A DNA stretch of 64,000 nt, from NCBI RefSeq assembly GCF_019320115.1, contig NC_089595.1:110934461-110998460 (forward strand), in the 5' to 3' direction. This document shows, piece after piece, positions 23,819 to 35,208 of this stretch. The DNA is from Miscanthus floridulus (Eukaryota > Streptophyta > Magnoliopsida > Poales > Poaceae). A model generated the notes under the pieces. That model was not told where the DNA came from and did no database searches. It worked only from the letters and a program-made list of their open reading frames with translations. Each line of letters opens with the position of its first letter. The stretch's first letter is position 1. Both the position numbers and the translations under genes were made by a program.

Positions 23819-24248
23819 TGGACTGAGCCGCCAGGGGAGGCCCAACCCATAAGACTATGCCGCGCGGAGCATGGTACAGGTCGGTGAGACCCGCAAGACT
23901 GCATGAAGATCATTAGCGATCAAGGATGATCTATTCGGGTATGCTAGATTCCGCAATCTCTGTAATTCCTATCTTGTAAACCGATCAGGATAGAAACAAC
24001 TGACCTATGACCCTACCCCGGCCTATATAAGGCGGGTAGGGACCCCCTCGTTTTCATTGAATCTCTCATAATACAATCCACAAAGACACATGACATAGGG
24101 TATTATGTCAAGCTGATGGCCTGAACCTGCCTAATTGTTGTCTCTTGCATTTTGTGTCACCATCTGGTTCCCTCATGCGCACCTCCACCAATTCATCTAC
24201 TACTGTGGGCATACCCCTCGGTAGACTGTTGGACGTATTTCATCGACA
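23819..24248 (+). repeat. Family B LTR 3' portion
   Basis: TATATAAGG at 24024-24032 is followed by CGGGTAGGGACCCCC, GGTATTATGTCAAGC, CACCATCTGGTTCC and GGGCATACCCCTCGGTAGAC, ending CATCGACA at 24248. The order is the same as at 905-1163. It is a diverged solo fragment with no element attached on either side. The left edge is approximate. Confidence 0.7.
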
Positions 24249-25354
24249 ACTAAACTATGGAAAGAGAAAGTGCTGCAGAATGATATTTTGTCCTGTCAAA
24301 TCGGCATCTCACTGCAGTATTCCCGATGAAAGTTTCCTCCATTCCAAACGACCATGATGCTTCCTTACCTATGTTTTTGGATTCCTACATTTTTCCTAGG
24401 CTTCACTCGTGAGCCAAAGGGGGCCTTAGATGGCTCGCTCCATCGCCTTGCTTTGCTTCGCTAGATATGGCTAGCCTTGCCAGCAGAGGAGAGCTGAATT
24501 GGCTCACTCAAGAAAGAAAAAGTTGACTGGAGAACCAAATAGTTGTCTCCTTGCCAAGCATGGCAAGGCGAGTGCTCGCCCGACAACCAAACATGCCCTG
24601 TTTCTACGGGTTTGCTTGGATCTTTTGCTAGGCTCGCATAGCCTTGTCTGCCTCAATTCACCTAGTAAAGATGAGTCTTAAAAAAACTCACCTAGCAAAG
24701 ATAGGCGTAGCAAGAAAAGAGGAAGTTGTTTGGTTCTCTTATTCAATTGCCTTGCCATCTTTTCCTCTCTCTATTTTCTATTTTCTAGTGGAGGACTGGG
24801 ACTAGGAGTCTGTGCTCAAGTGGATGAGCAAAGATTGCTTGAGCGGGAGAGCCAAACTCAAGGATATCCTTGCCTTGCACAGCGAAGCAAGGGTTTCTTG
24901 CCCTACCAAACAGCAATTCTTGTCGAGCTAGGCGAGGGAAGGGGCTTGCCCGGGGAAAAAAAAGTCCCCTACTTCTCTAGCCACCGGTACTCACTCTTGA
25001 GTCTTGAGTTGTGACTCATATTCACCTAGATGCATGGTGTCTTCATCGCGCGTGCCACCAGTGTCCTGACCTATCGTGTCGGCCACCTCCCACTACATTC
25101 GTCCCCAAAGATTCACTACGCAACTGTGTGCCTATGTCTCTTGAGTCTTGAGTCGTGACTCATATTCATTTAGACGCACGCCGTCTGCGTCGCGCCGCCG
25201 GTTCCCCGACCTACATCGCACCAGCCACCTCCCACTGTAGTCGTCCCCGATATTCACTACGCAGTCGTGCTAAAGCTGTTTATTTGGCGTTTGACTATGC
25301 CAAGCTGTTATCCGATCCAATCCATCACTCTACACTCCTACGTCACTACACTCT
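24249..25354. other. Noncoding DNA with a 144-bp imperfect tandem duplication
   Basis: GAGTCTTGAGTTGTGACTC near 24999 and GAGTCTTGAGTCGTGACTC near 25143 start two copies of a unit that continues through CCACCTCCCACT and CACTACGCA, ending about 25275. The rest is noncoding, with runs related to GGCTCGCT and CTTGCC. No gene is recognised. Confidence 0.55.
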
Positions 25355-25878
25355 TGAAAGGTCCTAAACGGCTAGGGGATAAATAGCCTATAAAAATTAT
25401 CTACAAATTCACTAGAGCAAATGGTTAGTAACCTAAATGGTGAAATACAATTTTGTCCTAGCTCTACAAGAGTTGCAAGCCACGTATACCAACAATTCTA
25501 GTTACTATGATCACTAAGCACACACAAGGCTATGTCTCTACTTCACTAACTAGTGAGCAAGCTAAAAACAACTAGATCACCAACTAAACTACACTAGCTA
25601 CTTAACTATCTCTACACAAGATATCACTAGAAATGTAAATGCAAGAGTACTGCACGTGGCAAGTGAGATGATCAATCAATCAATGAAATCCAAGTGAATG
25701 TCAAGGGACAAATGACACACGATTTTTATCTTGAGTTCATGTGCTTGCCGGCACGCTAGTCTCCGTTGTGTCGACCACGCACTTGTTGGTTCGCGAGCTA
25801 ATTGGCACCATACCAAGCCCTCATTAGGGCGCCACAAGAACATACCCAAAGTGAGGGTAACTCAATAACACTGTAATA
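25355..25878 (-). repeat. Sirevirus-type LTR fragment, reverse orientation
   Basis: TGAAAGGTCCTAA is the complement of the LTR end at 11355. Successive stretches are the complement of 10788-11355: CTAGCTCTACAAGAGTTGC, then the GTCTCCGTTGTGTCGAC part, then GAGGGTAACTCAATAACAC. The match stops at about 25878. It is a 3' LTR remnant. Confidence 0.7.
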
Positions 25879-26949
25879 CGAGATTTTATAACATTTTACA
25901 CGTGACATTAATATTTATGCCCGTCTATAAAACTTGCATTACCTAGACTAATGCTTGCGTACTAAGTGGTGTATTTATTCATGGTTGAGCTGGTTTGATG
26001 ATTCATAGGTGCGGCTAGGATACAAGTGTTCTGATGATTACCCCATAAATCAGTTGTGTCAATTAATAAATAATAAAGAGGTGTGTATTATGAGCTGGCC
26101 GGAATCAAAATTATTGGCATAGCTTGGGCTCCATAAAGTGTTATACATGTTTTCCTTTTGCTAGCTAGTTATAGTGAGCACGTATGTAAGGACAAAAGGG
26201 AAATTGATCCTTGGTTGAGGAGATTTACAAGTAACAATGGCTAAATATTTGGACACAATTTAGATAATATAATATTGTACCTGATTGATGAATATTATAC
26301 ACAAAATGGGCCAAGATCGTCGCTGGCCCATATACCACTCAGCCAGCATACTAATGTACATCAGAGCAAGAGATGCTCTATATACTTCCTAAATGCCAGG
26401 AGTAAAGGTTTTAGTGAAAAACTATCCTCCAACAGCTTTTCTAAATGATCATCTAAATACACTAGATTTTTCATTAGTAAAAAATAGAAGACGAGAATGA
26501 CTCTATAGAGTGTGCATAAGATATAAAAAAAACTATTGGAGAGTCTAAAGATATAGAAAATGATTTTTATGTAAATGACTCTTTAAATGATAATTTACAG
26601 AGTAAGATTTAGAAAGTCTATTGACATACTTTTAGCCCTATACATACGTGTGTATGTGGTCGTATAGACATGACAGCATGTACTTTGTTGCCAACGGCAA
26701 GTGTACAAGAATAGGTAAACGGTGTCTCCGATTCAGATGCACGGAACCTCGAAACGATAGGTCAGAAAGAAATATCGGCCACAGCAGCTTGCTCGGTCAT
26801 CCCTCGAAATGGTTATCAGATAATGAAAATGAATGCCGACCAGTTCAACCGGTTAACAAATCTTGAATTTAGCAAAGTTAGACTTGCCAAAATAATATAA
26901 GGGGCTTAAGATTAATTTTGAAAATTCTTCCCCTTAAGAGAAGTATAGT
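25879..26949. other. AT-rich noncoding DNA, no gene recognised
   Basis: No conserved frame is seen. 26340-26640 has the composition and short internal inverted matches of a small DNA transposon, but I could not define its ends. Confidence 0.35.
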
Positions 26950-27570
26950 CACTTGACTCCGTTTACGAGGCTAGATGATTATCATCCATGACTTAGTCAA
27001 TAAGAAGGATAAATCAGAAAAAAACACTGCATTCACCGTCAGGTGAAGTGCAGCCACTTAGTCCCTGACCATGGTGGTAGGTGAATAATTCACGTAGTGC
27101 CAGGGTCAAAAAAGAGAAGACTCCGTATAGTAGCCGATCACAGCCCGTCCCTAGCTTAGCTGAAAACTATTAACAAGAAAAATTAGTACATGCACCGCAA
27201 GATGCAGTGTATATGTTGTAGTCCCCAAGCCTGCTAGAAGATAAAAAAAAATAAATCTTGCAGTAGGGTCAAAGTTAATCAAAGCTTGCCAACATCATAT
27301 GCCATGCACTTATCAAGGCCCCGGATGTGTTGCCCAATATCAGCACCCTGATCCGAATAGCATGGAGCAACTTGATAGCACACCGATGAGATGTAGCAAA
27401 ATCCAACCGCCAAGGAAGTCTCCAGCTTAGCTGGCAACTCTTACACGAAGAATCCGAACGCCGAGGGGTCCCCAGCTTACCTGACGACGCTTGCACAAAG
27501 AATCTGAACGCCGAAGAGTTTCCAGCTTAGCTGACGATGCTTGCACGAAGAATCTGAACGCAGAGGAGTC
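26950..27570 (+). repeat. Family C repeat, target of the Sirevirus insertion
   Basis: It matches 6590-7330 in blocks: ATCATCCATGACTTAGTCAA, CACACCGATGAGATGTAGC, TCCAACCGCCAAGG and TCTCCAGCTTAGCTGGC. The final GAGGAGTCCCCAG is cut by the Sirevirus. Sequence resumes at 40829 as CCCAGCTTAGCTGACGACG, which rejoins the family C phrase. Confidence 0.7.
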
Positions 27571-27575
27571 CCCAG
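27571..27575. repeat. Target-site duplication, left copy (CCCAG)
   Basis: The five bases CCCAG immediately precede the TG of the 5' LTR. They are repeated at 40829-40833 right after the 3' LTR. Confidence 0.95.
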
Positions 27576-28014
27576 TGAAAGCATCTAGGCCCCTAGTTGG
27601 ATTTCGGTGATTAATGTCAATACAAGATTACTATGACTAACGTGTGTTTTGCAGAGGCAAATTAAGTTAGGTCATGGTAATGGAGATCGATTGGGCAATC
27701 GAGGTTATCATGCCCCTACGATGGATATCGTTTCGGTTTTCAAAGGACGGACGACAAGGTTAAGGATAACTAGTTCTAAGTGTCAATTGGAGTTGGAGAG
27801 ACACTTAGAGTAGTTTAGGACTTTGTTTTTTCTTTGGCCGTACTATGAAGGGGGGTATGAACGGGTAGCTTGACATAGTTGAGTCTAGTGAGTTAGGTGT
27901 GGTGCATACTTGTTAAAACTAGCTCGAGGTAGCTCCTATGAATGCCTAAGATCCTTTGGAGCGAACTTCATTCACATATGTTCGAAAGTTGGAAGTGAAT
28001 GGAGGGTCAAACAC

Positions 28015-28380
28015 TGACCGGACGCTGGCTCCGGTGCGACCGGACGCTGGCCGCAGGGTCCGGTCAGTTCGTTTGACTGAGGTGGTTAAGTCTGTTGTGA
28101 CCGGACTCTGGAAGGTCGTGTGACCGGACGCTGAGGGCTAGCGTCCGGTCGACTCCAGTAAGGGTCCAGACTTGGAAAAGAGTGACCGGACGCGTCCGGT
28201 CAGTGTGACCGGACCCTATGTATCCAGCGTCCGGTCGTTTACAGTAAGCATCCAAGAGCGACCGGACGCGTCCGGTCGGTACTGACCGGACCCTGGCAGC
28301 GTCCGGTCATCACTTGAAAACTGGTTCGCGGGTTGAACTGACCGGAGCGTCCGGTCATCACGACCGGAGCGTCCGGTCAC
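28015..28380. promoter_or_regulatory. Palindromic GACCGGA/TCCGGTC array in the 5' LTR
   Basis: Eighteen half-sites of GACCGGA or its complement lie within 366 bp. Many are arranged as head-to-head palindromes, including two perfect 20-bp palindromes at 28183-28202 and 28259-28278. The array ends 40 bp upstream of the TATA box, the place of an enhancer. It is rich in CG and CCGG methylation targets. Confidence 0.85.
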
Positions 28381-28419
28381 CCCGCAGAAGCTCATAACGG
28401 TTAGTTTTTCAGGCTGCCT

Positions 28420-28427
28420 TATAAATA
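28420..28427 (+). promoter_or_regulatory. TATA box of Sirevirus LTR
   Basis: TATAAATA in GCCTTATAAATAGAAGC is a textbook plant TATA box, placed just downstream of the palindromic array. Confidence 0.8.
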
Positions 28428-29140
28428 GAAGCTCCACTCGTGAGTGGAGTAACTTTTGCTCATTCCAACAGCTGAGAAACACGTTTGTGAGTGCCAAGAA
28501 GAGCAAGGTCCTAGTGAGGTGTTTGTGATTTGAGAATCCAAGAGAGTAGCCTCACTAGCAAATCAAGAGTAGCAAAGTGTGCATCCATCTTCTCATTAGG
28601 CTTCGCGTGGTCAAGTGAGAGTTCGTGCTTGTTACTCTTGGTGATCGCCATCACCTAGACGGCTTGGTGGTGATTGGGAGTTTGGTGTTCACCCGGTGAA
28701 GCTTGTGGGTGACCCAACTCAAGTTGTGAGCGGCTTTGGGTGATTCGCCGTGACGGAGTGTCGAAGAATCAACCCATAGAGAGCACTTGATCCTTGCGCG
28801 GATCAAGGGGGAGCTACACCCTTGCGCGGGTGCTCCAACGAGGACTAGTGGGGAGTGGCGACTCTTCGATACCTCGGCAAAACATCGCCGCGTTCCTCTC
28901 TCTCCCTATTTACTTTGAGCACTTACTTTGAGTATTTACTTTGAGCAATTCAATACTTGCTTTACATCCGTAGAATTGCTTGCTTGAATATAGGTTGTGA
29001 GTTCGTTGTGCATTAGTTTGATAGAAACACTTTTCTAGGCACAAGGGGTTAATTGGGCCATCCGTAGGATTTGTTTATTGCAAGAGAATTTCGAATTAGC
29101 CCAATTCACCCCCCCTCTTGGGCATCTTGATCCTTTCAAT

Positions 29141-29152
29141 TGGTATCAGAGC
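29141..29152 (+). other. Primer binding site (tRNA-Met)
   Basis: TGGTATCAGAGC lies two bases after the 5' LTR. It is complementary to initiator tRNA-Met and primes minus-strand synthesis. Confidence 0.95.
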
Positions 29153-29191
29153 CTCGTGCTCACGTTTATAAGCTTAATCGCTTAGAGCAAG

Positions 29192-31579
29192 ATGTCTCAC
29201 GGGGATGGACCTCCTCCTATCTTTGAGGGAGATGATTTTCCATATTGGAAAATCCGCATGGAGGCATACTTAGAAGCTCTAGATGTTGGAATTCTCAGAG
29301 CCGCCTCTCAAGGGTTCCCCGCACCTAGGAATGCCGCACAACTTCAAGGCGATGAAGTGAATTATGAAAAATGGAATGCAAAGGCGCGCAACACCATTTT
29401 TAGAGGCCTTTGCAAAGAGGTGTTCAATCGTGTAAGGAACCACAAAGACGCCCATGCTCTATGGTCGGACGTTTGTGCGCTCCATGAGGGAACCAAGAGT
29501 GAGCGTGAGGAACGCTATCATCTTGTGATTAAAAAGCTAAATTCTTTTGAGATGTTTCCCAAAGAAAGTGCTAATGAGATGTATTCTCGATTAAATGTTC
29601 TTGTAGAGGAAGTCAATGGGCTTGGACTTACTCAAATGTCACCATCCGATGTTGTGAGAAAAATCTTGAGTGTCCTCCCCATTGATAAATATGGGCACAT
29701 TGTGACCGTGCTACATCAAGGTGATCTTTCCACCGCTACACCGACACAAATCTTGGGAAAGATCAATGCTCATGAGATGTACATGCACATCACACCACAA
29801 GATGGCTCATCCTCTACAAAGAAGAAAGAGAAGGACTTAGCATTCAAAGCTAGCCAAGACAAGGGCAAAGCAAGACTTGAGTATGAGAACTCAAGTGATG
29901 AAGATGATGAAGAAAGCCTTGCCCTCATGGTGAAGAAGACCACCAAGATGCTAAAAAGGCTAAATAAGAGTGGCATCAAGTTTGATGGCAAGAAGAAGAA
30001 GTTCTTCACAAGCTCAAGAAGAAAGCCAATCTCCGAGATGGATTGCTACAATTGTGGCGAACTTGGCCATCTAGCTCATCAATGCACAAAGCCCAAGAAA
30101 GACAAGTTCAAGAACAAGGGCAAGAAAGATGATTCAAGTGATGAAGATGAAAAGAAGAAGAACAAGCCATACAAGAAGAGAGATGGCAAAAAGAGGGACT
30201 TCTACAAGAAGAAGAAGAGTGGCAAGGCCTACATTGTCAGTGATTGGCTCACGGACATTGATTCATCAAGTGGATCATCCGATGATGATAGTGACGATGA
30301 AAAGGTGGCCGCCATTGCTATTGATCTTGCATCTTCACCGCCACCATCGCCATCATCCTCTACACACCTATGCCTTATGGCCAAAGGTGAACGCAAGGTA
30401 ACTAAGAGTGATGATAGTAGTGATGATGAACATGCTAGTGATGATGATAGTGATAGCGATGATGATGACTCACCTACATATGATGATCTTGTCAAAATAC
30501 TAAGAAAATATACTAAGATCATTAGAAAGAGTAGAGCTACAAATGAAAAACTTGATGCTAAAAATGATTCACTCTTAGCTAAGTGTGATACATTAGAAAA
30601 GGCTAATGATGAGCTCAAAGAAACAAATGATTCTATATCATCCAAACTCAAGGAGCTCAAATCTTCTAAGAAAGAGCTTAAAGATAAAAATGATAAACTT
30701 GAGTGGGTGCACAATGAGCTTATCACTAGTCACAATAAGCTAAAAGATGAATATACAACTCTAAAGATCAATTATGATACTCTTATTATTGCACAAGAAT
30801 TCTTACCAAATGAGCCACATGATGCTACTAACCATGTTGTTAAGATTGATATAGCTACCTCATGTGATGATTTAATTGATGAGAGCATTGAGCATGGATC
30901 TAGTAGCAAGGGCAAGCAAGTGGTTGAGTGCAATGACTATGATGAGTATGTAAAGCTCAAGAGTGACAATGAGAAGCTCATGAAAGATCTTGAAGAGATG
31001 AAAAGTCACAACACCATTGTGCTAGAAACTCTTGATCATGACAAAGAAGTGATCCTTGAGAATGAGAAGCTAAAAGAAGAAATCATGAAACTCAAGGAGG
31101 AGAAGAACAATGATATTCTCAAGGAAGAGAACAAGAAGCTCAAGATGGAGAAAGAGCATCTCAAGGTGGGATTGAGCAAGTTTGCTAGAGGCAAGCATCT
31201 CCAAAGTGAGCTACTCATGAATACCGTCATGAAGATGGATAGAAGTGGCATTGGATATATGGCAAGTGTAGAGAAGAAGAAGGCTCAAGCTCAACACCAA
31301 CAATCAAAGCCAAAGCCAAAGCCAAAGAGATGTTTTGAGTGTGGACAAGAAGGCCACTTTGCTCATGAGTGTCAAACTCCACCACCACAACCCTTGCCCA
31401 AGCATGCTAGACCCTTTGCTTTCAATGCTCACTACATGCTTAGAAAAGATTCGAGTGGAAAGATGAAAGTCATGTTCTTAGGTCCCCCCAACAAGAGTAG
31501 GCCTAAGAAAATTTGGGTGGCTAAGTCACTTGTTGAGAAGGTGAAGGGCCCTCAACAAGCTTGGATTCCTAAAGCTTGA
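29192..31579 (+). CDS. Sirevirus Gag, 795 aa
   Basis: ATG at 29192 is the first after the PBS and opens an uninterrupted 795-codon frame ending TGA. Residues ~1-210 are the capsid-like region typical of copia Gag, with FPYWKIRMEAYL near the start. A first CCHC knuckle, CYNCGELGHLAHQC, starts at residue 285 and a second, CFECGQEGHFAHEC, at residue 714. Between them are K/D/S-rich acidic-basic stretches (~305-430) and a long coiled coil rich in K, E, L and N (~445-690). Two knuckles so far apart are unusual for Gag in general. Long coiled-coil Gags are known in Sireviruses and have been reported to bind dynein light chain 8. It would form the virus-like particle. The pol frame follows in the same phase after two stops. 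Confidence 0.93.
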   Translation: MSHGDGPPPIFEGDDFPYWKIRMEAYLEALDVGILRAASQGFPAPRNAAQLQGDEVNYEKWNAKARNTIFRGLCKEVFNRVRNHKDAHALWSDVCALHEGTKSEREERYHLVIKKLNSFEMFPKESANEMYSRLNVLVEEVNGLGLTQMSPSDVVRKILSVLPIDKYGHIVTVLHQGDLSTATPTQILGKINAHEMYMHITPQDGSSSTKKKEKDLAFKASQDKGKARLEYENSSDEDDEESLALMVKKTTKMLKRLNKSGIKFDGKKKKFFTSSRRKPISEMDCYNCGELGHLAHQCTKPKKDKFKNKGKKDDSSDEDEKKKNKPYKKRDGKKRDFYKKKKSGKAYIVSDWLTDIDSSSGSSDDDSDDEKVAAIAIDLASSPPPSPSSSTHLCLMAKGERKVTKSDDSSDDEHASDDDSDSDDDDSPTYDDLVKILRKYTKIIRKSRATNEKLDAKNDSLLAKCDTLEKANDELKETNDSISSKLKELKSSKKELKDKNDKLEWVHNELITSHNKLKDEYTTLKINYDTLIIAQEFLPNEPHDATNHVVKIDIATSCDDLIDESIEHGSSSKGKQVVECNDYDEYVKLKSDNEKLMKDLEEMKSHNTIVLETLDHDKEVILENEKLKEEIMKLKEEKNNDILKEENKKLKMEKEHLKVGLSKFARGKHLQSELLMNTVMKMDRSGIGYMASVEKKKAQAQHQQSKPKPKPKRCFECGQEGHFAHECQTPPPQPLPKHARPFAFNAHYMLRKDSSGKMKVMFLGPPNKSRPKKIWVAKSLVEKVKGPQQAWIPKA

Positions 31580-31594
31580 ATCTATTGTGTGTAG

Positions 31595-34500
31595 GTGAAC
31601 TACAAGACCGGTGGAAGTCATTGGGTTATTGATAGTGGTTGCACTCAACATATGACCGGTGATCCTCGTATGTTCACCTCACTAGATGAAGAGGTAGATG
31701 GTCAAGAGAAAATAACTTTTGGAGATACCTCAAAGGGCAAGGTCAAAGGATTGGGCAAAGTGGCAATATCAAATGATCATTCCATCTCCAATGTGCTCTA
31801 TGTTGCTTCATTGAGCTTCAACTTGCTATCCGTTGGGCAATTGTGTGATCTTGGCTTTCAATGTTTATTCACCGAGAAGGAGGTTGTTGTATCCAAGGTA
31901 GATGACAAGCAAGTGATATTCAATGGATTTAGATACAACAACTTATATCTAGTAGACTTCACCTCCGAAGATGCAAACTTGAAGACTTGCCTATTCACCA
32001 AAATAACACTTGGGTGGCTATGGCATAGAAGGCTTGCTCATGTTGGGATGAGCTCACTCAAGAAGCTTATGAAGAATGATTTGGTGAGAGGATTGAAGGA
32101 TGTGAAGTTTGAGAAGGACAAGCTTTGTAGTGCATGTCAAGCCGGCAAGCAAGTTGCAAACACTCATCCAACCAAAGCTTTCATGTCAACCACAAGAGTG
32201 CTAGAACTCCTACACATGGATTTATTTGGACCAACAACATACAAGAGTTTGGGAGGAAATCTCTATTGTCTTGTGATCGTGGATGACTATTCAAGATATA
32301 CATGGGTGTTCTTCCTTCATGACAAATCCGAAGTTGCATCATGTTTCAAGAAGTTTGCCAAGAGAGCTCAAAATGAATTTGAAGTGAAGCTAAAGAAGAT
32401 AAGAAGTGACAATGGCAAAGAGTTTGACAACACAAATATAGAAGCTTATTGTGATGAAGTTGGAATCAAACATGAAGTCTCCGCAACCTATACTCCTCAA
32501 CAAAATGGTGTAGTTGAGAGGAAGAACCAGACTTTGATCACTCTTGCAAGGACAATGCTAGATGAGTACAACACTCCCGAAGCTCTATGGGCGGAAGCAA
32601 TCAACACCGCATGTTATGCATCCAACCGCCTATTTCTTCAAAAGTTCCTTGTCAAGACACCATATGAGTTGCTCAATGGGAAGAAGCCGGACGTCTCCTT
32701 CTTTAGGGTGTTTGGTTGCAAGTGCTACATCTACAAGAAGCGGCAACACCTAGGGAAGTTTCAAAGGCGTTGTGATATAGGTTTTCTTGTTGGTTACTCA
32801 TTGAAGTCCAAAGCATATAGAGTATTTAATCATGCCACCGGCTTGGTTGAAGAAACATATGATGTGGAATTTGATGAATCTAACGGCTCCCAAGGAGCAC
32901 ATGAGAATCTTGATGATGTAGGTGATGAACCATTGAGGGAGGCTATGAAGAATATTCTGGTGGGAGACATCAAGCCAAAAGATGATGAAGATGATGTACA
33001 AGTCATTAATCAACCCTCTTCATCAAATGTACCACAAGATGGTGAAAAAGTTGGGAGAGTAGAAAATGAAGATACTCATATCTCCCATGAGCAAATGGTG
33101 GTACAAGCACAAGATGTTGATGCTCCACAACCCCCTCCTCAAGTGGTCAATAGAAGAAATACACCTCTCCTACAAGATCATCCACAAGATCTCATCATAG
33201 GGAGTCCAACAAAGGGGGTGATGACTCGATCTCAAAAACTTACTTCATTTATTGCTCATCACTCTTTTGTCTCTTGCTATGAGCCTACCAAGGTAGAAGA
33301 TGCTCTTAAAGATCCGGATTGGATCAATGCCATGCATGAAGAGTTGAACAACTTCACTCGCAATGAAGTTTGGAATCTTGAAGAGCGACCAAAAGATGCA
33401 AGAGTCATTGGAACAAAGTGGGTGTTCCGCAACAAGCAAGATGATCAAGGTGTTGTTGTGAGGAACAAGGCAAGACTAGTTGCAAAGGGGTTCTCTCAAG
33501 TTGAAGGTTTAGATTTTGGAGAAACCTTTGCACCGGTTGCAAGACTAGAAGCCATCCGTATCCTTCTTGCATATGCATCACATCATGAAATGAAACTATA
33601 TCAAATGGATGTGAAAAGTGCATTCTTAAATGGCTTTATTAATGAACTAGTCTATGTTGATCAACCTCCCGGGTTTGAAGACCCTAGATATCCTAATCAT
33701 GTTTATAGGTTGTCCAAGGCACTATATGGGCTTAAGCAAGCCCCAAGAGCTTGGTATGAGCGCCTTCGGGGTTTCCTTATTGAGAAGGGCTTCACCATTG
33801 GGAAGATCGACACCACACTATTCACCAAGAAGCTTGATGGGCATATCTTCATTTGTCAAGTATGTGTTGATGATATCATCTTTGGATCATCAAATGAAGA
33901 CTCATGCAAAGAATTTGGTGAATTGATGTCTAAGGAGTTCGAGATGTCAATGATTGGTGAGCTTACATTCTTTCTTGGCTTTCAAGTCAAGCAAATGAAA
34001 GAAGGCATCTTCATCTCTCAAGAGAAATACACAAAAGATCTTCTCAAGAGATTCAAGATGGATGAATGTAAGCCAATCAAGACCCCAATGCCTACAAATG
34101 GACATCTCGACCTAGATGAGGGAGGTAACTCGGTTGATCAAACTCTCTACCGTTCTATAATTGGTAGCTTGTTATATTTAACCGCATCTAGGCCTGACAT
34201 CATGTTTAGTGTGTGTATGTGTGCTAGATTTCAAGCTAGTCCTAAGGAAACACATTTAATTGCCGTAAAAAGAATCCTTAGGTATCTTAAGCACACACCA
34301 AGCATTGGTCTTTGGTATCCCAAAGGAGCTTTATGTGAATTAATTGGCTATTCCGATTCGGACTACGCCGGATGCAAAGTTGATAGAAAGAGCACATCCG
34401 GAGGGTGCCATTTGCTTGGTAGATCACTTGTGTCTTGGTCCTCCAAGAAACAAAATAGTGTGGCTTTGTCCACCGCCGAAGCGGAATACATTGCCGCGGG

Positions 34501-34822
34501 TGCTTGTTGTGCACAAATATTATACATGAAACAAACTTTACTAGACTATGGAGTAGCTCTAGAGAAAGTACCTCTTTTGTGCGACAATGAAAGTGCGGTA
34601 AAACTTGCAAATAATCCGGTTCAACACTCTCGCACCAAGCATATAGATATCCGCCATCACTTTCTAAGAGATCATGTAGCTAAAAATGATATATCACTAG
34701 AAGGTGTAAGATCCGAAGATCAATTAGCGGATATCTTCACTAAACCGCTAGATGAAGCTATATTTTGTAGATTGCGGAATGAGCTCAATGTACTTGATTT
34801 TAGTAACTTCACTAAAAATTGA
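31595..34822 (+). CDS. Sirevirus Pol (protease-integrase-RT-RNase H), 1,075 aa
   Basis: The frame is in phase with gag and separated by TGA (31577) and TAG (31592). It opens with GTG after the TAG, so its start is not a normal AUG. Domains: protease VIDSG (D13, S14, G15); GAG-pre-integrase and zinc finger H144, H149, C178, C181; integrase core D209, D272, E308 with DD35E spacing; RT from about residue 620, with [10 protein letters not shown] near 670 and the active site at 757; RNase H from about 920, with YSDSDYAG and [10 protein letters not shown]. It has no stop or shift. The RT motif reads CVDD instead of YVDD: the two Asp are kept but Tyr is Cys (codon TGT at 33863). Otherwise it looks full length and recently active. 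Confidence 0.93.
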   Translation: MNYKTGGSHWVIDSGCTQHMTGDPRMFTSLDEEVDGQEKITFGDTSKGKVKGLGKVAISNDHSISNVLYVASLSFNLLSVGQLCDLGFQCLFTEKEVVVSKVDDKQVIFNGFRYNNLYLVDFTSEDANLKTCLFTKITLGWLWHRRLAHVGMSSLKKLMKNDLVRGLKDVKFEKDKLCSACQAGKQVANTHPTKAFMSTTRVLELLHMDLFGPTTYKSLGGNLYCLVIVDDYSRYTWVFFLHDKSEVASCFKKFAKRAQNEFEVKLKKIRSDNGKEFDNTNIEAYCDEVGIKHEVSATYTPQQNGVVERKNQTLITLARTMLDEYNTPEALWAEAINTACYASNRLFLQKFLVKTPYELLNGKKPDVSFFRVFGCKCYIYKKRQHLGKFQRRCDIGFLVGYSLKSKAYRVFNHATGLVEETYDVEFDESNGSQGAHENLDDVGDEPLREAMKNILVGDIKPKDDEDDVQVINQPSSSNVPQDGEKVGRVENEDTHISHEQMVVQAQDVDAPQPPPQVVNRRNTPLLQDHPQDLIIGSPTKGVMTRSQKLTSFIAHHSFVSCYEPTKVEDALKDPDWINAMHEELNNFTRNEVWNLEERPKDARVIGTKWVFRNKQDDQGVVVRNKARLVAKGFSQVEGLDFGETFAPVARLEAIRILLAYASHHEMKLYQMDVKSAFLNGFINELVYVDQPPGFEDPRYPNHVYRLSKALYGLKQAPRAWYERLRGFLIEKGFTIGKIDTTLFTKKLDGHIFICQVCVDDIIFGSSNEDSCKEFGELMSKEFEMSMIGELTFFLGFQVKQMKEGIFISQEKYTKDLLKRFKMDECKPIKTPMPTNGHLDLDEGGNSVDQTLYRSIIGSLLYLTASRPDIMFSVCMCARFQASPKETHLIAVKRILRYLKHTPSIGLWYPKGALCELIGYSDSDYAGCKVDRKSTSGGCHLLGRSLVSWSSKKQNSVALSTAEAEYIAAGACCAQILYMKQTLLDYGVALEKVPLLCDNESAVKLANNPVQHSRTKHIDIRHHFLRDHVAKNDISLEGVRSEDQLADIFTKPLDEAIFCRLRNELNVLDFSNFTKN

Positions 34823-35208
34823 GCTTGTGTTGTCCCTTGCATTCATTGTAATATACAACATGTTTAAATTATGGCAATGCATATAGGGCTTGTCTAACAT
34901 GGTTAAGATAACCGCCGAAAAGCGTGTGAAGAAGCTTAACCTTGGTTCAAACTTGACAAGCATCTAGATTTACTTACAAGTGTTACATATGCATGAATGT
35001 TGTTTTGTCGTTTTTGTTCCATTTGCCCTCTTGTTGCCTATTTTATCAAAAAGAATTATAGCCTAAGGCAAAATATTTTGAAAAATATGAGGGTTTGAGA
35101 GAGGTCACTCACATCAGTCCCAATTGGTGTTTATTTGGATCTTATTCAAGTTGGGACTTGATTGGGAACAGGCAGCGCAAAGAAGGTTGAAGGATTGCTG
35201 GAAAAGGT
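34823..35208 (+). other. Post-pol noncoding region of Sirevirus
   Basis: AT-rich DNA with no conserved frame lies between the pol stop and the internal palindromic array. No promoter element is certain. Confidence 0.5.

Larger units (their letters stand above)
27576..29138 (+). repeat. 5' LTR of Sirevirus
   Basis: It starts TGAAAGCATCTAGGCCC and ends CATCTTGATCCTTTCA. It is 1,563 bp, the same length as 39266-40828, with about four substitutions between them. It contains the palindromic array at 28015-28380 and a TATA box at 28420. Confidence 0.97.

Noticed and set aside
29770..30726. Minus-strand frames of 79 and 165 codons inside gag
   Set aside because: Complement of repetitive Lys/Asp/Ser codons of Gag; shadow frames.
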